This document shows, piece by piece, positions 49,201 to 58,014 of a stretch of 64,000 nucleotides of DNA. The position numbers and the translations under genes are program-made. Where the stretch lies: the NCBI GenBank assembly GCA_902789245.1, contig CADAND010000008.1:54054-118053 (forward strand), in the 5' to 3' direction. Position 1 is the stretch's first letter. Each line of letters starts with the position of its first letter. This stretch comes from an uncultured Bacteroidia bacterium. Lineage in GTDB: Bacteria > Bacteroidota > Bacteroidia > Bacteroidales > UBA932. Below the pieces are notes generated by a model, which worked only from the letters and a program-made list of their open reading frames with translations, was not told the DNA's origin and ran no database searches.

Positions 49201-50067
49201 GACCGCAATTCCTTCGTGCTCGAGCTGCCCGTCGGCCATCCCGAGCAGGTGGAGGTGATGCATTCGGCACCGGCCGAGGAAACCCGGGAGATCTCCGATT
49301 ACGACAGCACCCGCTCCTCACTGCTGATCGTGGAAGACAATCAGGAATTCCGGCTCTACCTGGCCCGCGAATTCAATGAGGAATACAACGTGTTCCTGGC
49401 CGCCAACGGCAAGATGGCCATCGAGGTGCTCCAGACCCAGAAGATCGATCTGGTGATCAGTGACATCATGATGCCGGTGATGGACGGTTGCGAACTCTGC
49501 AACGAGATCAAGTCCAATCCCGAGTTCAGCCACATCCCGGTGCTGCTGCTTACCGCTGCCGTGGGCACGGAAACGCGTATCGAGACGCTCCAGGTGGGTG
49601 CTGACGGCTACATCGAGAAACCTTTCCCGATCGAGCTGCTCCGCGCCAACATCACCAACCTCTTCAAGAACAAGGAGATCGCGTACCGCCAGTTCACCTC
49701 CTCGCCGCTGTCCCACTTCAGCAGCGCCGCCAGCAAGATGGACGAGGCGTTCATGGAGCGGCTGCACAAGATCATCCAGGACAACATGGCCGACAACAAC
49801 CTCGGCCTGGACGAGCTGGCCTCGCAGATGAGCACGAGCAACTCCACGCTCTACCGTAAGGTCAAGGCCAATACGGGTATGAATGTCAACGAGTACGTGC
49901 GGCTCTGCCGCCTCAAGCGTGCAGCGGAGCTGCTCGCCACGCAGCAGTACCGCATCAACGAGGTGGCCGACATGCTGGGCTTCTCGTCGTCGTCCTACTT
50001 CGCGGCCAGCTTCCAGAAGCAGTTCAACATCTCCCCGTCCGCGTTCGTCAAGAACCTGAAGCGCTAG
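46204..50067 (+). CDS. Hybrid two-component system regulator (sensor kinase plus AraC-type response regulator)
   Basis: 1287 residues from ATG 46204; ATG 46192 adds four residues. The signal peptide MKRLFLFFLLIFSAASIHA leads to a periplasmic two-propeller sensor (about 25-640) made of repeats such as NGFIWVGTDDGLCVYDG and GTIWMGTEDGMLNRF. A Y_Y_Y domain, one membrane helix (VLWGLLLVTVWWLIMYG) and HisKA with NITHEIRTPLTL (His about 805) follow. Next are HATPase_c (IISNLLSNAMKYG, GTGLGLPLARTLAELHGG), a receiver domain (DLVISDIMMPVMDG, Asp about 1087, then EKPF) and an AraC HTH. Such regulators sense a glycan fragment and activate the adjacent utilisation genes, here the SusC/D-TlpA set just downstream. 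All catalytic residues are present. Confidence 0.95.
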   Translation: MKRLFLFFLLIFSAASIHAVNSGYSFNLYNTRDGLPSNTVYCTMQDRNGFIWVGTDDGLCVYDGYRFTPLGRQNPESLMRGMSTALCVDPDGLMWFSTVGGCGYFDPTIDQAVNVGIHERVPASSVVVDEDGGVWFQFQSLYRYDKETELLIRYPAEEYFRVSSLTVDSYGTPWCTSDTGELYRYEHRTDRFRKERTDGIRIVKGISNGLLLLVDEAEDVWVMDPENNREECIFRCAQSGGRSVLSLLERRPGEYWIGTQVGIWIYIQGEGLKSHIVRSDSDRKSLSSNYITNLYADAEGNVWVGTNYRGLNVWLNSHDAYSVYCPDNSEHSMRGRIVRTIKPDASGTIWMGTEDGMLNRFYPETGRFEQHELSASYINIQDILVQENELWVATFGKGLYRYDPALRRQTAHLSVGDNRLASLFRSSGGTVLAGAGNGLYRYDSAQGRFVFVPAAGDNLVQCMLEDNSGRIWIGTEGSGIFILDSDLNLLRHLEPELDIPGVGRITSFFEDGWKRMWVTTGGAGVLVADLTDEEIRFQSFTREDGLPSNNTCSVTEDNAGMLWVSTNKGLFMMHPDNFQMTTFFDDPQMIGNQYSYNASYLAPDGTIYLGMTDGVFVFDPEILMGLRRNSEIFIMDVSAFVGDRVTRLSGTSSAVHYSQQLRVSYKDVSLLRIAFAAPNFSNVLATRYETTMTSDELDIHEVSTQNVVQYANIGYGKHVFTVGIYGSDEPASRKSLEIYVTPPFSKSIAAKVLWGLLLVTVWWLIMYGTQRLRRAKRARQLEALEQMKQRELYESKNSFFTNITHEIRTPLTLIKMPLDKIIRRKEYAPEAEKDMLVIQANTERLISLTNQLLDLKKLENGDEKLEFTRQNICDTVRKICERFAPMAAEQEVHLKVNIPDEDIEMQYAVDSVEKIISNLLSNAMKYGQGLIDLTLERVEDGKKVAVRVDSNGWPIPEAEREKIFEKFYQGGKGTGLGLPLARTLAELHGGRLYLDAERTDRNSFVLELPVGHPEQVEVMHSAPAEETREISDYDSTRSSLLIVEDNQEFRLYLAREFNEEYNVFLAANGKMAIEVLQTQKIDLVISDIMMPVMDGCELCNEIKSNPEFSHIPVLLLTAAVGTETRIETLQVGADGYIEKPFPIELLRANITNLFKNKEIAYRQFTSSPLSHFSSAASKMDEAFMERLHKIIQDNMADNNLGLDELASQMSTSNSTLYRKVKANTGMNVNEYVRLCRLKRAAELLATQQYRINEVADMLGFSSSSYFAASFQKQFNISPSAFVKNLKR

Positions 50068-50096
50068 GCTTCCCCCGGACCCGGATTCATGGATTA

Positions 50097-50129
50097 CGCC
50101 GGCAGCGTCAAGCACGCTGTCGGCGTTTT
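50097..50129 (+). terminator. Terminator after the hybrid regulator
   Basis: Eleven-base-pair stem CGCCGGCAGCG (50097-50107) with CGCTGTCGGCG (50115-50125), one G-U-type mismatch, then TTTTA. It separates the regulator from the susC promoter. Confidence 0.8.
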
Positions 50130-50164
50130 ACGGCATTCAGTGTACGTTTTTTCACGAAAATGTA

Positions 50165-50172
50165 TATATTTG
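50165..50172 (+). promoter_or_regulatory. -7 box TATATTTG for the regulated SusC operon
   Basis: An exact TAnnTTTG match about 31 nt before ATG 50203. No good -33 box is visible, which suits an activator-dependent promoter. Confidence 0.55.
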
Positions 50173-50202
50173 TCATAGTTAGTACCATTACTTTATAGTA
50201 TT

Positions 50203-53200
50203 ATGTTAGTTAGTAGTTTGAAAAAAGCTCCCTTCGTGGGGGCTATCTTGCTGACAGTGTTTCTGTTGGTCTTCGCCCTTCCGGCCAAGGCCCAGAACGC
50301 TTCCTCCCGCGGCATCGAACTGAAGGGACGTATCACGGACCCCGAAGGACTGCCCGTCGCAGGCGCCACCATCCAGAATCTGACGGAGAAGACTTACACT
50401 ACCTCCGACCAGGATGGCCGCTATGCTCTCTCTGTTAAAGATCCCCGGAACGCAACGATCGAGATCTCTTTCCTGGGTATGAACACGGTGACTGAGGCGC
50501 TGGCCGGTCGCACGCAGCTGGATGTGCAGCTGTCGGAAGACAAGGTATTCCTGGAAGGATCCGTCATCACGGGTTACCAGGAGATCCAGCTGAAGAAGGT
50601 GACGGGCGCCGTCTCCACCATCAGCGCCCAGACCATGGAAGAGCGCTACAGCCCTTCCATCGTCCAGAACCTCGAGGGCCGCGTGGCAGGTCTTTCGACC
50701 TATGGCGGCAAACTCACGATCCGCGGTATCAGCTCCATGTACGCCGAGTCCAGCCCGCTGCTGGTCGTGGACGGCCTGCCCATCGAGGGTGATATCGACG
50801 ACCTCAATCCCTATGATATCGAGAGCGTGAACGTCCTGAAGGATGCCGCTGCCGCGGCCATCTACGGTGCGCGCGCTTCCAACGGTATTATCGTCATCAC
50901 CACCAAGAACGCCCGCGAGAAGGGCCGCATCGATGTGGATTTCTCTTCCAACATCACGGTCTATCAGAAGCGCAACCTGGACTACGGCGCGAATTTCTAC
51001 CTGACGCCGGCCCAGCAGGTGCAGGTCGAGAGCGACTATTATAAGTATTACTTCAATACGCCCGAAGAGGTTCCCGATCCGTTCACCTCTTTCGAGAACA
51101 GCCTCCAGCATTTCGCCAACCGCATCTCTCCCGTCGAGTATGCTTACTACCAGCAGGCCAAGGGCGAGATCTCGCAGTCGCAGCTGGATGCCGTCCTGGC
51201 CCGGCTCTCCGCCAACAATTTCGCGAAGGAGTACGGCGATGCGGTCTATCGCCGCCAGGTGATCCAGCAGTATGACCTGGCGCTGCGCAGCCGCAGCGAC
51301 AAGGGCCAGAGCAACTTCGTGCTGAACTTCCGCACCGACAACTCCGGGATCATCAACAGCTTCGACAACCAGATGTCCATCAGCTACAAGGGTGCCTACG
51401 ACGTGGCGCCCTGGCTCACGGTCAACGTGGCCGTGAACGGCATCTACGGCCGGCAGCGCCAGAAAGGCGCCGGCGCCTCCTATTCCCCGTGGTCCTACCC
51501 GGCCTACGAGACGCTGACCGCCGAGGACGGCTCCTACCGCCTGGTGGGCAGCAACGCCTACCGGGACAATACCGAGGGCGGTGTGTTCAAGGAGCTGGGC
51601 GTGAACCTGGCTGAGGAATATTACAACAATGTGCAGAATACGTCCCGCCAGTACATGCGTTACCACGGCGACCTGCTCTTCAAGATCGTCGAGGGCCTCA
51701 CGGCCAATGCACAGTTGGTGTATGAGACCGACCACCGCACCACGGACTGGCAGGCAGGCCAGGAGAGCTACGTGGCCCGTCTGTTCTACAATGCCTATAA
51801 GGAGGTCGATCCCGACACGGGAATGGCCATCTACCATACCCCCGAGACCGGTGGCTTCCGCAACGTGACCAACATGGACGGCCGCTACTGGACCGCCCGC
51901 GGGCAGGTGAACTATTCCGGCACCTTCGGCAAGCACGAGATCGTGGCCCTGGCCGGAACTGAATTCCGCGAGACCCTCTACGCGGGCACCCGCAGCCTGA
52001 TGCTGGGCTATGACGACCAGCTTCAGAACGCCGCCACCCAGCTGGTGAACTTCGGCGAGCTGAGCCAGATGATGAACAGCCCGTCCTACCAGAAGACGAC
52101 GAGCAGCTCCTATCCGGCCTACTACAATGTGTATCTGCCTTATATTGACGGCAGTATGAGCCCGATTGTGGAGCAGCACCACCGCTATGCTTCCGCTTAC
52201 GCCAACTTTACCTATACTTACGACAGCCGCTACAATGTGTTCGGATCCTTCCGTAAGGACTATGCCGATGTCTATGGCCTGAATGTCAAGCTTCGCGGCC
52301 GTCCGCTCTGGTCGGCCGGCGTGGCCTGGAACATCGGCGAAGAGGCGTTCGCCAAGAAACTCGGCTGGATCAACACCCTAAAGCTGCGTCTGAGCTACGG
52401 CGTCACCGGTAACATCTACCAGGGCGCCACCAGCTACATGACCGCCAAGAGCGATGAGCTGAACACGCTCACCGGTCTGCCGTACGGCTATATCGAGAGC
52501 CCGGCCAACCCCAACCTGCGCTGGGAGCAGACCCGCACGTTCAACGTCGGTGTCGATTTCTCCTTTGTGGACAACCGCTTCCGCGGCTCCCTGGACTACT
52601 ACCGCAAGCGTGGCCTGGACCTGTTCTCCTTCAAGACACTCGATCCGACGACCGGCTTCACGCAGATGTTCGTCAACTCGGCCGACATGACCAACAACGG
52701 CTTTGAACTCCTGTTCACCGGCGACTGGTTCCGGGAGAAGAGCCGCCGCGGTTTCGGTTGGAGCAGCACCCTGACCTTTGCGTTGAACAAGAACAAGATC
52801 ACCAGCGTGGACAACCCGGCCATCCAGGCCTACCAGCGCTTCAGCAACCCGTACGTGGTCGGCTATCCGACCAGTGCGCTGTGGAGCTACGAATTCGCCG
52901 GCATCAGCGATGCCGAGGACTCCCGCGGCAAGACCCTGTGGTATGGTAAGGTGAATCCGGAGACCGGCGAAAAGACCGTCCTCACTTCTGCGCAGGGCCA
53001 GCCCGTCGACGTGCTGGTGTACTCCGGCCAGACGGAGCCCGTGGTGATCGCCGGCCTGGACAACCGCTTCACCTGGAACGGCTTCAGCCTGAGCATCCTG
53101 ATGGCCTACTACGGCGGCCACAGGATGCGCGCCCTCATCGAAGAGGAAGTGTCGGGCATCGGCAACAACACGGCGCTGCCCGCTTATTTCGCCAATGCCT

Positions 53201-53553
53201 GGACGCCGGAGCACAAGACCCTCACGCCCGGTATCGGCCGCTATGCCAGTACCGCCATCGCCGCTCCCTCCACCGGTGAGCCCAACCACAGCGACATCTC
53301 GGTCCGCAACGCTTCTTTCCTGAAGATACGCAACATCGTACTGGGCTATGAACTGCCGCAGCGCTGGGCGAACGCCATCGGCGCCGACCGGGTCAATCTC
53401 CAGTTCCAGATTGACAACATCCCTCCGGTCTGGACCGCTTTCCGCCCGGGCCGGGAGATGAGCTACTATGCCAAAAATGCCGTTTTTGATCCCGAGACCG
53501 GCGGTATTCCGCTCAGGAGCTCCTACATCTTCGGCGTCCATGTCAATTTCTAA
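50203..53553 (+). CDS. SusC/RagA-family TonB-dependent transporter
   Basis: 1116 residues. The signal region is KKAPFVGAILLTVFLLVFAL with cleavage near KAQNA. A carboxypeptidase-regulatory-like domain (about 38-115, GRITDPEGLPVAGATIQNL) and the plug (TGYQEIQLKKVTGAVSTIS, IRGISSMYAESSPLLVVDG, VLKDAAAAAIYGARASNG) precede a long barrel ending SSYIFGVHVNF. The TonB-box region reads EGSVITGYQ rather than the usual ETVVIGYG, a mild deviation. It is controlled, by position, by the hybrid regulator upstream, and partnered with SusD 12 nt downstream. No glycosidase or protease is in the locus. Confidence 0.93.
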   Translation: MLVSSLKKAPFVGAILLTVFLLVFALPAKAQNASSRGIELKGRITDPEGLPVAGATIQNLTEKTYTTSDQDGRYALSVKDPRNATIEISFLGMNTVTEALAGRTQLDVQLSEDKVFLEGSVITGYQEIQLKKVTGAVSTISAQTMEERYSPSIVQNLEGRVAGLSTYGGKLTIRGISSMYAESSPLLVVDGLPIEGDIDDLNPYDIESVNVLKDAAAAAIYGARASNGIIVITTKNAREKGRIDVDFSSNITVYQKRNLDYGANFYLTPAQQVQVESDYYKYYFNTPEEVPDPFTSFENSLQHFANRISPVEYAYYQQAKGEISQSQLDAVLARLSANNFAKEYGDAVYRRQVIQQYDLALRSRSDKGQSNFVLNFRTDNSGIINSFDNQMSISYKGAYDVAPWLTVNVAVNGIYGRQRQKGAGASYSPWSYPAYETLTAEDGSYRLVGSNAYRDNTEGGVFKELGVNLAEEYYNNVQNTSRQYMRYHGDLLFKIVEGLTANAQLVYETDHRTTDWQAGQESYVARLFYNAYKEVDPDTGMAIYHTPETGGFRNVTNMDGRYWTARGQVNYSGTFGKHEIVALAGTEFRETLYAGTRSLMLGYDDQLQNAATQLVNFGELSQMMNSPSYQKTTSSSYPAYYNVYLPYIDGSMSPIVEQHHRYASAYANFTYTYDSRYNVFGSFRKDYADVYGLNVKLRGRPLWSAGVAWNIGEEAFAKKLGWINTLKLRLSYGVTGNIYQGATSYMTAKSDELNTLTGLPYGYIESPANPNLRWEQTRTFNVGVDFSFVDNRFRGSLDYYRKRGLDLFSFKTLDPTTGFTQMFVNSADMTNNGFELLFTGDWFREKSRRGFGWSSTLTFALNKNKITSVDNPAIQAYQRFSNPYVVGYPTSALWSYEFAGISDAEDSRGKTLWYGKVNPETGEKTVLTSAQGQPVDVLVYSGQTEPVVIAGLDNRFTWNGFSLSILMAYYGGHRMRALIEEEVSGIGNNTALPAYFANAWTPEHKTLTPGIGRYASTAIAAPSTGEPNHSDISVRNASFLKIRNIVLGYELPQRWANAIGADRVNLQFQIDNIPPVWTAFRPGREMSYYAKNAVFDPETGGIPLRSSYIFGVHVNF

Positions 53554-53565
53554 GTCAGTACCGTT

Positions 53566-55032
53566 ATGAAAAAGATATTTACCGCTATTGCTGCAGTCCT
53601 GGTGCTGGCCTCCTGCGCCAAGTTCACGGACCTCAAGCCCAAGGGTATGAATATGCTCTCGTCTGCCGACGAGCTCGAACTGCTGCTGAATGCAGAATTC
53701 AGGGATTTCTACCACAACGACATGTACCAGATCCCCGGCGATCTGCTGATTACCACCACGCCCGTCGCCAACTTGATCTCCCAGCCTACGCCCAGCCGCA
53801 ACTCCATCCTGATCACCTGGGACGGGAGTTACGCCGAGCGCTTGGCGGAACTGACCAGGAGCGATGACGACTACAGGACGCTGTACGGCTATATCGGCCA
53901 GATCGCCAATCCTATCCTTTCTTCCGTGGATTTCGCCAGCGGCGATGCCGCGAAGCTTGCCCAGATCAAGGCGGAAGCCCTCTGCCTGCGGGCCTGGGCC
54001 CAGTTCATCCTGGTGAACAAGTTCGCCGCCGCCTACAATCCGGCCACGGCGGCCTCCACGCCCGGCATCCCGTACCTGATGGAAGACTGGGACATCTCCA
54101 TCCCGCCGGAGAGGTGGACCGTCAAGCAGGTGTATGACCAGATCGTCGCCGACTGCGACGAGGCCATCGCAACGAACGCGCTTCCTGTGAAGAACGTGAA
54201 CCAGATGCGCTGGAACAAGGCCTGCCCCTATGCCATCAAGGCCCTGGCGCTGATCGCGATGCAGGATTACGAAGGGGCGGAGGCGGCCGCGAAGGAATCC
54301 CTGAAGGTCAATGACGCCATCACGGATTACTGGTCTCCTGCCTATACGAAGACGCTGACGGCGTTCATGCCGCCTTTCAATCAGTATGAAACGGTGGGCC
54401 GCTGGCCGTTCGCCTGCGAGGAAGACCTGTTCCATACCTACACCCAGTTGATCTTCGGCCCTTTCCGCACCACGGACTGTGAGGCCAAACTGGAGGAAGG
54501 ACACTCCGCCCTCGTCAGGATGCCGCTGGATATCAACATGTTCAACGACAATCCCATGATGGGTATGGGTATGACCATCGGCATTCCCACGTATGTGGCG
54601 GTCGGCGCCATGGGAACGGGAGCCGGCACCAGCTGGAATACCTACGGCCTCAAGACCACCCAGCAGTATCTGATCGTGGCCGAGTGCGAGATCCGCAAGG
54701 GGAACTACTCCGAGGCCATGAAGTACCTGGACGCCATCCGTGCCAAGCGCATCGATCCGGATCTCTACGCTCCGCTGGAGGGTGCCGTGACGAGCAAGGA
54801 TGACGCCTTGGCGCACCTCAAGCAGACCGCGCTGGGCGAGAACCTGTATTCCATCTTCAACTTCGTCGAGCGCAAGCGCTGGAACCAGCTGGACGACATG
54901 AAGGAAACGCTCAGCAGGACCTTCAACCTGATCAGCGGCCAGTCCTACACCTTCACCCTGGCTCCCGACTCTCCGCTGTGGACCTTCCCGTTCCCCGGCA
55001 ATGCCGTAGACAACAACCCCAACCTGAAATAG
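53566..55032 (+). CDS. SusD/RagB-family nutrient-binding lipoprotein
   Basis: 488 residues; MKKIFTAIAAVLVLASCAKF gives a lipobox Cys at 17. TPR-like helices include KAEALCLRAWAQFILVNKFA, the early SusD-type TPR. The later YLIVAECEIRKGNYSEAMKYLDAIRAKRI and the end FPFPGNAVDNNPNLK are SusD-like but shorter than the classical NPNLxQNPGY. It sits on the cell surface with the SusC barrel. The TlpA-like gene follows after 10 nt. Confidence 0.9.
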   Translation: MKKIFTAIAAVLVLASCAKFTDLKPKGMNMLSSADELELLLNAEFRDFYHNDMYQIPGDLLITTTPVANLISQPTPSRNSILITWDGSYAERLAELTRSDDDYRTLYGYIGQIANPILSSVDFASGDAAKLAQIKAEALCLRAWAQFILVNKFAAAYNPATAASTPGIPYLMEDWDISIPPERWTVKQVYDQIVADCDEAIATNALPVKNVNQMRWNKACPYAIKALALIAMQDYEGAEAAAKESLKVNDAITDYWSPAYTKTLTAFMPPFNQYETVGRWPFACEEDLFHTYTQLIFGPFRTTDCEAKLEEGHSALVRMPLDINMFNDNPMMGMGMTIGIPTYVAVGAMGTGAGTSWNTYGLKTTQQYLIVAECEIRKGNYSEAMKYLDAIRAKRIDPDLYAPLEGAVTSKDDALAHLKQTALGENLYSIFNFVERKRWNQLDDMKETLSRTFNLISGQSYTFTLAPDSPLWTFPFPGNAVDNNPNLK

Positions 55033-55042
55033 CATTCCTGCG

Positions 55043-56032
55043 ATGAGAAGTAAACTGTTTGCAGGTCTGATCCTTTGTGCCGTCGCTGCAGGCCTCTGCG
55101 CCTGTGGCGGCAGCAAGGGTTATACCATCCAAGGCCCTGCGGAGGGCGAGGGTTATGCCGTGCTTCGCATCTTCAATGTCGGGGGGACGACCCTGTGCGA
55201 CACGACTGCCATCCAGAAAGGCCAGTATGTTTTCTCCGGATCCGTCGATGATGTCTATATGGGCGAGGTGCTGGTGTTCGAAGAAGGGAAGGAGCCTGTG
55301 CGGCATTTCCTGTACGTGGAGAACGCACCGCTGGTCTGGAAGGACGGCTATTTCCGGGGCGGCCCCAACAACGACTTCAATGTCGAGATGGAAGCCGTTG
55401 GCGCCAGCCTGGATACGCAGGCCCCCGATTACCGGGAGCAGCTGACGGCGAAGATGAACGCCTGCTTCCTGTCGCATCCCGACGTGGAAGCGGCGGCCTT
55501 CTTCTACTATAATTTCAACCGCGAAGCCCCGCTGGAAGAATTCGAAGCGGGCTACAACACCTTCACCGAACGCGTCCGGAACAGCTTCATGGGCCAGAAC
55601 GGCCGCGACGACATCATCGCCCGCAAGGCGACCGGGGAGGGAACCGAAGCGCCTGCTTTCACGCTGAACGACCGGGAGGGCCATCCCGTGGCGCTCTCAT
55701 CCCTGCGCGGCCGGTATGTACTGCTGGACTTCTGGGCCTCCTGGTGCCGTCCCTGCCGTGCGAGCATGCCGCACCTGAAGGAGCTGTATGCGCAGTATCA
55801 TGGGAAGGGCCTGGAGATCCTGGGCATTTCGACGGATTCCAAGGTGGCGGACTGGATACAGGCCGTGAGCGAGGATGACACCCCCTGGATCCACGTGCTG
55901 GACCAGGGCGTCGCCGAGATCTATGGCGTCCATGCGGTTCCTACGTTCTTCCTGATCGATCCGGAAGGGATCATGGTTGGAAAGATCGACCACGATGACC
56001 TTGACGGTGTCCTGCAGCGGCTGCTGGACTAG
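55043..56032 (+). CDS. TlpA/AhpC-family thioredoxin-fold lipoprotein
   Basis: 329 residues; the signal ends LCACGG with a lipobox Cys at about 21. Residues about 25-135 are a beta-rich domain like the DUF4369 region often fused to TlpA in Bacteroidota. The thioredoxin domain (about 195-329) has APAFTLNDREGHPVALSSL, LLDFWASWCRPCRASMP with the CxxC pair, and the cis-Pro region VHAVPTFFLID. It is a periplasm-facing disulfide oxidoreductase. Its place directly after susD in a regulated operon suggests it acts on the imported material or on the operon's proteins. The usual CAZymes are missing, which may mean a peptide-like substrate (inference). Confidence 0.88.
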   Translation: MRSKLFAGLILCAVAAGLCACGGSKGYTIQGPAEGEGYAVLRIFNVGGTTLCDTTAIQKGQYVFSGSVDDVYMGEVLVFEEGKEPVRHFLYVENAPLVWKDGYFRGGPNNDFNVEMEAVGASLDTQAPDYREQLTAKMNACFLSHPDVEAAAFFYYNFNREAPLEEFEAGYNTFTERVRNSFMGQNGRDDIIARKATGEGTEAPAFTLNDREGHPVALSSLRGRYVLLDFWASWCRPCRASMPHLKELYAQYHGKGLEILGISTDSKVADWIQAVSEDDTPWIHVLDQGVAEIYGVHAVPTFFLIDPEGIMVGKIDHDDLDGVLQRLLD

Positions 56033-56051
56033 CTTGTCTTTTCTTCAGATG

Positions 56052-56084
56052 ACGCCCTTCGCCCCGTGGTGAAGGGCGTTTTTT
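56052..56084 (+). terminator. Terminator after the TlpA-like gene
   Basis: Nine-base-pair stem ACGCCCTTC (56052-56060) with GAAGGGCGT (56071-56079), then TTTTT. The T run doubles as the -33 TTTG of the riboflavin promoter. Confidence 0.9.
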
Positions 56085-56112
56085 GATTTCAGCGGGAAAT
56101 GTCGTACCTTTG
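56082..56112 (+). promoter_or_regulatory. Promoter (TTTG-N19-TACCTTTG) of the riboflavin operon
   Basis: TTTG at 56082-56085, a 19-nt spacer and TACCTTTG at 56105-56112, placing the start just before the FMN riboswitch. Confidence 0.75.
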
Positions 56113-56121
56113 CAGCCGATA

Positions 56122-56232
56122 TCTCTTCAGGGCAGGGTGCAATTCCCTACTGGCGGTATAGTCCGCGACTCCCCGAGAGGGGACTGAGCCGGTGAAACTC
56201 CGACACCAACGGTACAGTCCGGATGGAAGACG
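56122..56232 (+). promoter_or_regulatory. FMN riboswitch (RFN element)
   Basis: The conserved FMN-aptamer strings appear in order: AGGGCAGGGTGCAATTCCC, ACTGGCGGTATAGTCCGCGA, a GAGCCGGTGAAACTCCGA segment and CGGTACAGTCCGGATGGAAGA. P1 closes with TCTTC (56124-56128) and GAAGA (56226-56230). It ends 9 nt before the ribD start, so it probably blocks translation initiation when FMN is bound; no terminator is seen inside. Confidence 0.95.
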
Positions 56233-56240
56233 GGATAAGT

Positions 56241-57362
56241 ATGGAAAGAATTCTCAACACCTGGTCCGAGACCGACCGGGCATACATGCAGGAGGCGATC
56301 GCCCTTGCAGAACGCGGGCGCGGACACACGGCGCCCAATCCCATGGTAGGATGCGTCCTCGTGAAGGACGGCCGGACCATCGGACGCGGTTATCACCATC
56401 GATACGGAGACCTGCACGCGGAGCGCGACGCGCTGGCTTCGTGCACGGAGGACCCGGCCGGCGCGACGATGTACGTCACGCTCGAGCCCTGCTGCCATCA
56501 CGGCAAGCAGCCGCCCTGCACGGATGCGATCCTCGCGGCCGGCATTGCCCGCGTCGTGGTGGGCGCGACCGATCCCAACCCGCTGGTCGGCGGGCGGGGG
56601 ATCGCGCTGCTGCGCTCGGGCGGCGTTGCCGTCGAGGCCGGCCTGCTGGAGGCGGAGATCCGCGAGCAGAACCGCATTTTCCTGAAGTACATCACGCAGA
56701 AGCGCCCCTGGGTCAGCCTGAAGGTGGCGATGACCCTGGACGGGAAAATCGCCACTGCGGACGGCGACGCCCGCTGGGTGAGCTCCGAGGCGGCGCGCGC
56801 TTTTGTCCAGCAGCTTCGCGGACAGCGCAGCGGCATCTGCGTCGGCGCCGGGACCGTCCGGCTCGACGATCCGATGCTGAATTGCCGCGCCGAGGGGTAC
56901 AGGGATCCGGTCCGCATCCTGCCTGACAGCGCCGCATCCCTTTCGCCGGACAGTCGCATCGTGCGGAGTGCCGACGACATCCGCACCATCCTGGCGCACA
57001 CGGACGCGGCGCCGGCCGGCCGGCTGGAGCGCCTGCGCGCCTGCGGCGTCGAACTGCTGCCCTGCGCCGCCCGTGACGGCCGTGTGGACCTGCCCGACAT
57101 GCTCTCGCGCCTCGGTGCGCTGGGCATCGACTCCCTCCTCCTGGAGGGCGGAGAGGCGCTCAACGGCAGCTTCGTCGCGCAGGGGCTCGTGGACGAGTAT
57201 TACTTTTTCATCGCTCCGAAAATCTTGGGTGGGCAGGGCGCGAAAACCGCCGTGGGCGGCGCTGGATGCGCCAGAATGGCGGACGCGCAGGATCTCGACA
57301 TCCGCTCCGTGGAGCAGATCGGTCCCGACCTGCTGATCCACGCTTATCCGAAACAACATTAG
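56241..57362 (+). CDS. ribD: Bifunctional riboflavin deaminase/reductase RibD
   Basis: 373 residues from ATG 56241; the in-frame ATG at 56223 is inside the riboswitch and is not used here. The deaminase domain (about 15-145) has the zinc motifs GDLHAERDAL and TLEPCCHHGKQPPC. The reductase domain has VSLKVAMTLDGKIAT, RWVSSEAARAFVQQLR and LLLEGGEALNGSF. It carries out the second and third steps of riboflavin synthesis from GTP. First gene of the FMN-controlled operon. Confidence 0.96.
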   Translation: MERILNTWSETDRAYMQEAIALAERGRGHTAPNPMVGCVLVKDGRTIGRGYHHRYGDLHAERDALASCTEDPAGATMYVTLEPCCHHGKQPPCTDAILAAGIARVVVGATDPNPLVGGRGIALLRSGGVAVEAGLLEAEIREQNRIFLKYITQKRPWVSLKVAMTLDGKIATADGDARWVSSEAARAFVQQLRGQRSGICVGAGTVRLDDPMLNCRAEGYRDPVRILPDSAASLSPDSRIVRSADDIRTILAHTDAAPAGRLERLRACGVELLPCAARDGRVDLPDMLSRLGALGIDSLLLEGGEALNGSFVAQGLVDEYYFFIAPKILGGQGAKTAVGGAGCARMADAQDLDIRSVEQIGPDLLIHAYPKQH

Positions 57363-57366
57363 ACTT

Positions 57367-58014
57367 ATGTTCACTGGAATCATAGAAGAAATCGGCACGG
57401 TCCGCTCCATCGCAAATACGGCCACCGGAACCGCCCTGCGCATCGCCGCCGAGCGGGTGACGGAGGGGACGCGCGTCGGCGACAGCATCGCCGTGAACGG
57501 CGTCTGCCTGACGGTCACTTCCTGCTCCGGCCGGGAGTTTACGGCGGACGTCATGCCCGAGACCGTGCGCCTGACCAGCCTGGCCGGCCTCCGCGCCGGC
57601 GCGCGGGTCAATCTGGAGCGCGCCATGTCGCCCTCCGGGCGCCTGGGCGGGCACATCGTTTCCGGTCATGTCGATGCCTGCGGACAGGTCCTGGCCGTGG
57701 AGCCGGACGGCATCGCCCGGCGCGTGCGCGTCGCGCTTGAGCCGGCGCTGCTCAAGTACATTGCCCGCAAGGGCTCCGTAACCCTGGACGGCGTCAGCCT
57801 CACGGTCGTGGCCGTGGACGAGCGTTCCTTCTCGGTCTCGCTCATCCCCCAGACCCGCGCCGCTACGACCCTGGACGCGCTTCGGACCGGCAGCCGCATC
57901 AATGTGGAGGTGGATCTGCTGGCCCGCTATACCGAGCGCCTGCTGATGGCGCAGACTTCTCAGAATAAAACGAGCGGCCTCTCCCTGGAGTGGCTCGCGG
58001 AAAATGGATTTTAA
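57367..58014 (+). CDS. ribE: Riboflavin synthase alpha subunit
   Basis: 215 residues. Two lumazine-binding repeats: [12 protein letters not shown] with NGVCLTVTS and [10 protein letters not shown] in the first, then [13 protein letters not shown] and [15 protein letters not shown] in the second. It dismutates two lumazines into riboflavin. It starts 4 nt after ribD and overlaps ribBA by 11 nt. Confidence 0.96.
   Translation: MFTGIIEEIGTVRSIANTATGTALRIAAERVTEGTRVGDSIAVNGVCLTVTSCSGREFTADVMPETVRLTSLAGLRAGARVNLERAMSPSGRLGGHIVSGHVDACGQVLAVEPDGIARRVRVALEPALLKYIARKGSVTLDGVSLTVVAVDERSFSVSLIPQTRAATTLDALRTGSRINVEVDLLARYTERLLMAQTSQNKTSGLSLEWLAENGF

Noticed and set aside
56223-56240. An upstream start codon for ribD
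   Set aside because: It lies inside the conserved 3' part of the FMN riboswitch. ATG 56241 matches the family start.
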